From Streptomyces sp. SID13031 (GTDB lineage Bacteria; Actinomycetota; Actinomycetes; Propionibacteriales; Kribbellaceae), in NCBI RefSeq assembly GCF_010548305.1, contig NZ_JAAGLV010000001.1:124001-188000 (forward strand): a stretch of DNA of 64,000 bases, given 5' to 3'. The notes beneath the pieces were generated by a model. It saw only the letters and a program-made list of their open reading frames with translations. It was not told the DNA's origin and searched no databases. The position numbers and the translations under genes are program-made. Of this stretch, positions 59,570 through 64,000 are shown piece after piece (within the stretch, counting starts at the first letter, position 1; each line of letters begins with the position of its first letter).

Positions 59570-59607
59570 TAGTAGGACGTCCACGTATATAGTCGGACTT
59601 CCTAGTA
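59570..59607. promoter_or_regulatory. long inverted-repeat operator around the -10 of the valine operon
   Basis: Arms TAGTAGGACGTCC (59570-59582) and GGACTTCCTAGTA (59595-59607) match at 11 of 13 positions in inverted orientation. The 12-base spacer contains TATAGT (59588-59593), a good -10. No -35 matches well. A repressor dimer here would cover the promoter of mmsA and the genes after it. Confidence 0.55.
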
Positions 59608-59652
59608 TCTGATGAGGCTGCCCATCGCAGTCGCGACGTACGGGAGTAGACG

Positions 59653-61152
59653 TTGAGCAACGAGCTGAGTCACTTTGTGGCCGGGCAGCACACCGCGGGG
59701 ACCTCGGGGCGGTACGCCGACGTCTTCGATCCGAATACGGGGAGCGTGCAGGCTCGCGTTCCGCTGGCGAGCAAGGCCGAGGTCGTGGCCGCGATCGACG
59801 ACGCCGAGCGGGCGCAGCTCGAGTGGGCGGCGTGGAACCCGCAGCGCCGGGCCCGGGTGTTGCTGCGCTTCCTCGACCTGGTCAACCGGGACATGGATTC
59901 GCTCGCCCGGTTGCTGTCGAGTGAGCACGGCAAGACCGTCCCCGACGCCAAGGGCGACATCCAGCGTGGGCTGGAGGTGATCGAGTTCGCCGCCGGGGGA
60001 CCGCACCTGCTCAAGGGTGAGTACACGACCGGCGCCGGGACGGGCATCGATGTCTACTCGATGCGTCAGCCGCTCGGTGTCGTCGCTGGGATCACCCCGT
60101 TCAACTTCCCCGCGATGATTCCGCTGTGGAAGGCCGGACCGGCACTGGCCGCCGGCAACGCGTTCATCCTCAAGCCGTCCGAGCGCGACCCCTCGGTGCC
60201 GTTGCGGATCGCCGAGTTGTTCCTCGAAGCGGGGCTGCCGGCCGGCGTGTTCAACGTCGTCAACGGCGACAAGGAAGCGGTCGACGCGCTGCTCGAGGAC
60301 GAGCGGGTCAGGGCCGTCGGCTTCGTCGGGTCGACGCCGATCGCGCAGTACATCTACGAGTCCGCGGCCGCCAACGGCAAGCGGGCGCAGTGCTTCGGCG
60401 GCGCCAAGAACCACATGATCGTGATGCCCGACGCGGATCTCGACGATGTCGCCGACGCGCTGATCGGAGCCGGCTACGGCTCGGCCGGTGAGCGTTGCAT
60501 GGCGATCTCGGTGGCGGTACCGGTCGGTCAGGAGACCGCCGACGCCCTGGTGGCGAAGCTGAAGGAGCGGATCGCGGAGCTGACGGTCGGGCACAGCCTG
60601 GACGAGAAGGCCGACTACGGTCCGCTCGTCACGGCCGAGGCGCGGCAGCGGGTGATCGACTACATCGGCGCCGGTGTCGAGGAGGGTGCCGAGCTGCTGG
60701 TCGACGGTCGCGACTTCGTCCTGGCCGGTCACGAGTCGGGCTTCTTCCTCGGCCCCACGCTCTTCGACCACGTGAAGCCGGGGATGCGGATCTACGACGA
60801 GGAGATCTTCGGACCCGTTCTCGTCGTGGCCCGCGCCGAGACGTACGAGGACGCGCTGCGCCTGCCGAGCGAGCACGAGTACGGCAACGGGGTCTCGATC
60901 TACACCCGCGACGGCGACACCGCGCGCGACTTCACCGCTCGTGTCAACGTCGGCATGGTCGGCGTCAACGTGCCGATCCCGGTGCCGATCGCGTACCACA
61001 CGTTCGGCGGCTGGAAGCGGTCCGGTTTCGGTGATCTGAACCAGCACGGGCCCGACTCGTTCCGCTTCTACACCAAGACCAAGACGGTGACGTCGCGGTG
61101 GCCGTCCGGCGCCAAAGAAGGCGCCAGCTTCGTCATCCCGACGATGAGCTGA
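59653..61152 (+). CDS. mmsA: methylmalonate-semialdehyde dehydrogenase (CoA-acylating)
   Basis: A 499-residue aldehyde dehydrogenase that turns methylmalonate semialdehyde, CoA and NAD+ into propionyl-CoA. Seen: SEHGKTVPDAKGDIQRGLEV, the cofactor region GITPFNFPAMIPLWKAGPAL, VGFVGSTPIAQYIYE and the catalytic Cys in SAGERCMAISVAV, as typical of MmsA. The TTG start follows a weak GGGAG upstream. It opens the valine operon and lies 46 bases downstream of a long inverted-repeat operator. Confidence 0.92.
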   Translation: MSNELSHFVAGQHTAGTSGRYADVFDPNTGSVQARVPLASKAEVVAAIDDAERAQLEWAAWNPQRRARVLLRFLDLVNRDMDSLARLLSSEHGKTVPDAKGDIQRGLEVIEFAAGGPHLLKGEYTTGAGTGIDVYSMRQPLGVVAGITPFNFPAMIPLWKAGPALAAGNAFILKPSERDPSVPLRIAELFLEAGLPAGVFNVVNGDKEAVDALLEDERVRAVGFVGSTPIAQYIYESAAANGKRAQCFGGAKNHMIVMPDADLDDVADALIGAGYGSAGERCMAISVAVPVGQETADALVAKLKERIAELTVGHSLDEKADYGPLVTAEARQRVIDYIGAGVEEGAELLVDGRDFVLAGHESGFFLGPTLFDHVKPGMRIYDEEIFGPVLVVARAETYEDALRLPSEHEYGNGVSIYTRDGDTARDFTARVNVGMVGVNVPIPVPIAYHTFGGWKRSGFGDLNQHGPDSFRFYTKTKTVTSRWPSGAKEGASFVIPTMS

Positions 61153-61155
61153 CCG

Positions 61156-62298
61156 ATGACCTCTGACAACGAAGAGCTTCAGGCGATCGCCCGGGAGGTG
61201 CGCAAGTTCGCCGAGAGCGAGCTCGCGCCGCACGCGGTCGAATGGGACCAGAACAAGCACTTCCCGGTCGACGTACTCCGGCGCGCGGGCGATCTCGGAC
61301 TGGGTGGGATCTGCGTCGCCGAGGATGTCGGTGGTTCCGGGCTCGGCCGGCTCGACGCGGTGACCATCTTCGAGGAGCTGTCCCGCGGGGATACCGCGAT
61401 CGCGGCGTACGTCTCGATCCACAACATGGTGACGTCGATGATCGACTCGGCCGGCTCGGACGAGCAGCGGCAGCGCTGGGTACCTGGATTGGCCAGCATG
61501 GAAGGGCTTGGGAGCTACTGCCTCACCGAGCCTGAGGCTGGGTCCGATGCGGGCGCGCTGCGGACGACTGCTCGCCGCGACGGTGACGGCTATGTGCTCG
61601 ATGGGGTGAAGCAGTTCATCTCTGGTGCGGGGTCGTCCAGCGTGTACGTCGTGATGGCGCGAACCGGCGACGCCGGGGCGCGGGGGATCACCGCGTTCAT
61701 CGTGCCCGGCGATGCTGAAGGCCTGTCTTTCGGGGCGAACGAACGCAAGATGGGCTGGCACGCGCAGCCGACCAGGCAGGTCATTCTGGATGGCGTCCGG
61801 GTGCCGGTGGCGCAGCGACTCGGCGAGGAGGGCGAGGGGTTCGGCATCGCGATGCGCGGCCTCAACGGCGGCCGGCTCAACATCGCGGCCTGCTCGTTGG
61901 GCGGTGCGCAGTGGGCGCTCGAACAGGCGACTCGCTACTTGCAGACCCGTAGCGCGTTCGGAGCGCCGCTCGTCACGCAGCAGGCGCTGGTGTTCCAGTT
62001 GGCCGACATGGAGACCGAGTTGCAGGCCTCGCGGTGCCTGCTGCAGCACGCCGCGAGGACGCTCGACAATCGTGCGGCGGACGCGGCGAAGGTGTGTGCG
62101 ATGGCGAAGCGGTTCGTCACCGATGCGGCCTTCACTGTGGCCAACCAGGCTTTGCAGTTGCACGGCGGCTACGGGTACCTGAGCGAGTACGGCATCGAGA
62201 AGGTGGTCCGCGATCTGCGCGTCCACCAGATCCTGGAAGGAACCAACGAGATCATGCGACTGATCGTCGGACGTGCATTGATCGAGGAGGCGGCATGA
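61156..62298 (+). CDS. acyl-CoA dehydrogenase, probably isobutyryl-CoA dehydrogenase
   Basis: A 380-residue flavoenzyme with the acyl-CoA dehydrogenase signature CLTEPEAGSDAGALRTTARR, the DGVKQFISGAGSSSVYVVMA segment and the catalytic Glu in HQILEGTNEIMRLIVGRAL. Together with mmsA and mmsB it is best read as isobutyryl-CoA dehydrogenase, making methacrylyl-CoA from the valine skeleton; the substrate is inferred from context. It starts 3 bases after the mmsA stop and overlaps the next gene by ATGA. Confidence 0.88.
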   Translation: MTSDNEELQAIAREVRKFAESELAPHAVEWDQNKHFPVDVLRRAGDLGLGGICVAEDVGGSGLGRLDAVTIFEELSRGDTAIAAYVSIHNMVTSMIDSAGSDEQRQRWVPGLASMEGLGSYCLTEPEAGSDAGALRTTARRDGDGYVLDGVKQFISGAGSSSVYVVMARTGDAGARGITAFIVPGDAEGLSFGANERKMGWHAQPTRQVILDGVRVPVAQRLGEEGEGFGIAMRGLNGGRLNIAACSLGGAQWALEQATRYLQTRSAFGAPLVTQQALVFQLADMETELQASRCLLQHAARTLDNRAADAAKVCAMAKRFVTDAAFTVANQALQLHGGYGYLSEYGIEKVVRDLRVHQILEGTNEIMRLIVGRALIEEAA

Positions 62299-63347
62299 CC
62301 GAGCCCACTGTTCTGATCAGCCGCGACGGCGGGGCGGGGCACATCGTTCTGAACCGGCCCAAGGCGATCAACGCGTTGACGCACGAGATGGTGACGCTCA
62401 TCCAGTCGGCGCTGGATTCGTGGGCCGATGATCCTTCGGTGCAGACGGTCGTGCTCACCGGTAGCGGGGAGCGCGGGCTGTGCGCGGGTGGCGACATCGT
62501 CTCGATCTACCAGGACGGGCTGGCGCACGGTACGGCGTCTGCGGAGTTCTGGGCCGCGGAGTACCGGCTGGACGCGACGATCGCCGACTACCCGAAGCCG
62601 TTCGTGGCGATCATGGACGGGATCGTCCTTGGTGGCGGGATCGGGCTGTCGGCCCATGCGAGCGTGCGGGTGGTGACCGAGCGGTCGAAGATCGGGATGC
62701 CGGAGACGGGGATCGGGTTCTTCCCGGATGTCGGTGGCACCTACTTGTTGTCGCGGGCGCCGGGTGAGCTTGGTACGCATTTGGCGTTGACTGCGGGATC
62801 GGTGCGGGCGGGCGACGCGATCGCCGTGGGCTTGGCCGACTGGTATGTGACCAGCGACCAGCTTCCTGCGTTGATCGCTTCGCTGGCGAGTGTGGCGTCT
62901 TCGGAGGCAATTGCCGCGGTGGCGTCGGCGGCGCCGTCCTCTGCGTTGCTGGCCGATCGCGAGTGGATCGACGCTGCGTACGAAGGCGATGACCTGGTCA
63001 AGATCCTTGCCCGGTTGGCGGATTCGGAGATCGAGGCGGCGCGCGAGACGGCGGTAGTACTGGCGTCGAAGTCGCCGACCTCGGTGAAGGTGACGTTGCG
63101 GGCGCTGCGGAGTGCGGCGGATCTGGCGACGCTGCGGGAGGCGCTGGATCAGGAGTATCGGCTGTCGGTGCGGTTCCACGGGGCGCACGACTTCATCGAG
63201 GGCGTGCGGGCGCAGGTGATCGACAAGGATCGCAATCCGCAGTGGGTGCCTTCGACGATCGATGAGGTTGCCGAGGAGACCGTGGCCGCGTACTTCGCGC
63301 CGCTGGGTGCTGACGAGCTGGGACTGACCAAGGAGAGTGCTGTATGA
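62295..63347 (+). CDS. 3-hydroxyisobutyryl-CoA hydrolase (enoyl-CoA hydratase family)
   Basis: A 350-residue member of the crotonase family, longer than ordinary hydratases (about 260). It has GERGLCAGGDIVSIYQDG, DGIVLGGGIGLSAHASVRVV, MPETGIGFFPDVGGTYLLSR and the C-terminal SVRFHGAHDFIEGVRAQVID region typical of 3-hydroxyisobutyryl-CoA hydrolases. It frees 3-hydroxyisobutyrate for mmsB. The preceding hydration of methacrylyl-CoA needs another enzyme, not seen here. ATGA overlaps on both sides. Confidence 0.88.
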   Translation: MTEPTVLISRDGGAGHIVLNRPKAINALTHEMVTLIQSALDSWADDPSVQTVVLTGSGERGLCAGGDIVSIYQDGLAHGTASAEFWAAEYRLDATIADYPKPFVAIMDGIVLGGGIGLSAHASVRVVTERSKIGMPETGIGFFPDVGGTYLLSRAPGELGTHLALTAGSVRAGDAIAVGLADWYVTSDQLPALIASLASVASSEAIAAVASAAPSSALLADREWIDAAYEGDDLVKILARLADSEIEAARETAVVLASKSPTSVKVTLRALRSAADLATLREALDQEYRLSVRFHGAHDFIEGVRAQVIDKDRNPQWVPSTIDEVAEETVAAYFAPLGADELGLTKESAV

Positions 63348-64000
63348 CCGCCGTAGGTTTCATCGGGCTCGGCAACATGGGTGGGCCGATGGCGGCCAAC
63401 CTGGTCAAGGCGGGCTTCACCGTCACCGGCTTCGACCCGTCCGACGTGGCGCGTTCTGCTGCTGTGGAAGCCGGTGTCGCGATGGTGGCGACGCCGGCCG
63501 AGGCGGTGGCCGGGGCTGACGTGGTCATCACCATGTTGCCCAGCGGGCGTCATGTTCTCGAGGTCTACCAAGGCGAGGACGGTCTGCTGGCCTCCGCGCC
63601 GGCCGGTGCGTTGTTCGTCGACTGCTCGACGATCGCCGTGTCCGACGCGCGAGAGGCTGCTGCGTTGGTGGTGTCGGCGGGGCATCGCGCGCTTGATGCG
63701 CCGGTGTCCGGGGGAGTCGTCGGTGCGACCGCGGGAACGCTGACGTTGATGGTCGGTGCGCTGGACGAGGATCTGGCGGCGGTACGGGAGGTCCTGGAGC
63801 CGATGGCCGGGCGGATCGTGCACTGCGGCGAGCCGGGGGCCGGGCAGGCGGCGAAGATCTGCAACAACCTGATCCTCGGGATCTCGATGATCGGCGTGAG
63901 CGAGGCGTTCGTGCTCGGCGAGAAGCTCGGGCTGTCGCACCAGGCGCTGTACGACGTGACGTCGACCGCGTCGGGTCAGTGCTGGTCGTTGACGACCAAC
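63344..64000 (+). CDS. mmsB: 3-hydroxyisobutyrate dehydrogenase (3' partial)
   Basis: The first 219 residues of an NAD-dependent dehydrogenase cut by the window end. The Rossmann motif FIGLGNMGGPMAANLVKAGF, the substrate loop FVDCSTIAVSDAREAA, DAPVSGGVVGATAGTLTLMV and the catalytic Lys in GAGQAAKICNNLILG are visible. It oxidises 3-hydroxyisobutyrate to methylmalonate semialdehyde, the mmsA substrate. ATG overlaps the previous stop (ATGA); AGGAGAG lies upstream. Confidence 0.9.
   Translation, partial: MTAVGFIGLGNMGGPMAANLVKAGFTVTGFDPSDVARSAAVEAGVAMVATPAEAVAGADVVITMLPSGRHVLEVYQGEDGLLASAPAGALFVDCSTIAVSDAREAAALVVSAGHRALDAPVSGGVVGATAGTLTLMVGALDEDLAAVREVLEPMAGRIVHCGEPGAGQAAKICNNLILGISMIGVSEAFVLGEKLGLSHQALYDVTSTASGQCWSLTTN

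Noticed and set aside
59602..62226. An 874-codon open frame on the minus strand opposite mmsA and the acyl-CoA dehydrogenase.
   Set aside because: It is the antisense of well-recognised genes; its product is Arg/His/Asp-rich without a domain, as high-GC antisense frames usually are.
1..64000. tRNA, rRNA, CRISPR array, insertion sequence or prophage.
   Set aside because: I looked for T-loop words, regular spaced repeats, transposase or integrase motifs and phage structural genes and saw none I could support.

Overview
The window is high-GC DNA with the codon habits, GTG/TTG starts, leaderless promoters and protein families of a soil actinomycete. Several proteins (SsuD-type monooxygenase, LacI/ABC sugar operons, DUF3037 with a HipA-like kinase, GH5/GH30 secreted glycanases) fit Kribbella or a close relative in the Nocardioidales; this placement is inference. 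No rRNA, tRNA, CRISPR array, complete insertion sequence or prophage is visible. Genes lie on both strands and both window ends cut a gene.

Layout. 1-4.5 kb: the end of a DEDDh exonuclease/BRCT protein, pyrE, a secreted thaumatin-like protein, a broken double-psi beta-barrel gene, a small acidic protein, an SRPBCC protein and YceI. 4.7-8.3 kb: a possible PD-(D/E)XK nuclease, a repeat-bearing intergenic stretch, a lipoprotein, a consensus Crp-type site, a LuxR-regulator remnant, an MmcQ/YjbR protein and a protein with a 9-bp microsatellite. 8.4-15.6 kb: a fused spermidine-synthase-like membrane protein, phosphoglucomutase, a DUF3037/HipA-like kinase pair, a YbdK-type glutamate-cysteine ligase and a tandem-domain GDPD. 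15.8-25.4 kb: an FtsX/ABC efflux pair, a GH5 glycanase behind a leader with a U-tract terminator, conserved hypotheticals, an ACT-GNAT protein, a K+ channel and SsuD.

25.5-37 kb is the most notable block: LacI regulator, two sugar permeases, binding protein, two ADP-ribosylglycohydrolase-family proteins, a ribokinase, a barrel/FGE-fold fusion, a CaiB CoA-transferase and a CitE lyase. Almost all are joined by 1-8 bp overlaps behind one promoter whose start site is covered by a LacI-type operator. The gene set suggests import of a ribosylated compound, cleavage to ribose, phosphorylation, and possibly breakdown of the aglycone acid.

37-44 kb: an MBL-fold hydrolase, a CGNR zinc-finger protein, a phytoene-desaturase-like oxidoreductase, an ECF42-like sigma factor and an acyl-CoA dehydrogenase pair under an operator-bearing leaderless promoter. 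44-48.8 kb is a visibly lower-GC accessory island: an RloC/PrrC-like ATPase with a CxxC hook, a small overlapping ORF, a membrane protein and a frameshifted remnant. It is a candidate defence locus.

48.8-52 kb: a minus-strand TetR - secreted esterase - GH30 set with a TetR-like operator. 52-59.5 kb: exported proteins (M4 protease with six 57-residue repeats, lipoprotein, HupE/UreJ-type membrane protein, purple acid phosphatase-like enzyme, DUF916 protein). 59.6-64 kb: the distal valine degradation operon (mmsA, isobutyryl-CoA dehydrogenase, 3-hydroxyisobutyryl-CoA hydrolase, mmsB) behind a long inverted-repeat operator wrapped around its -10 element.
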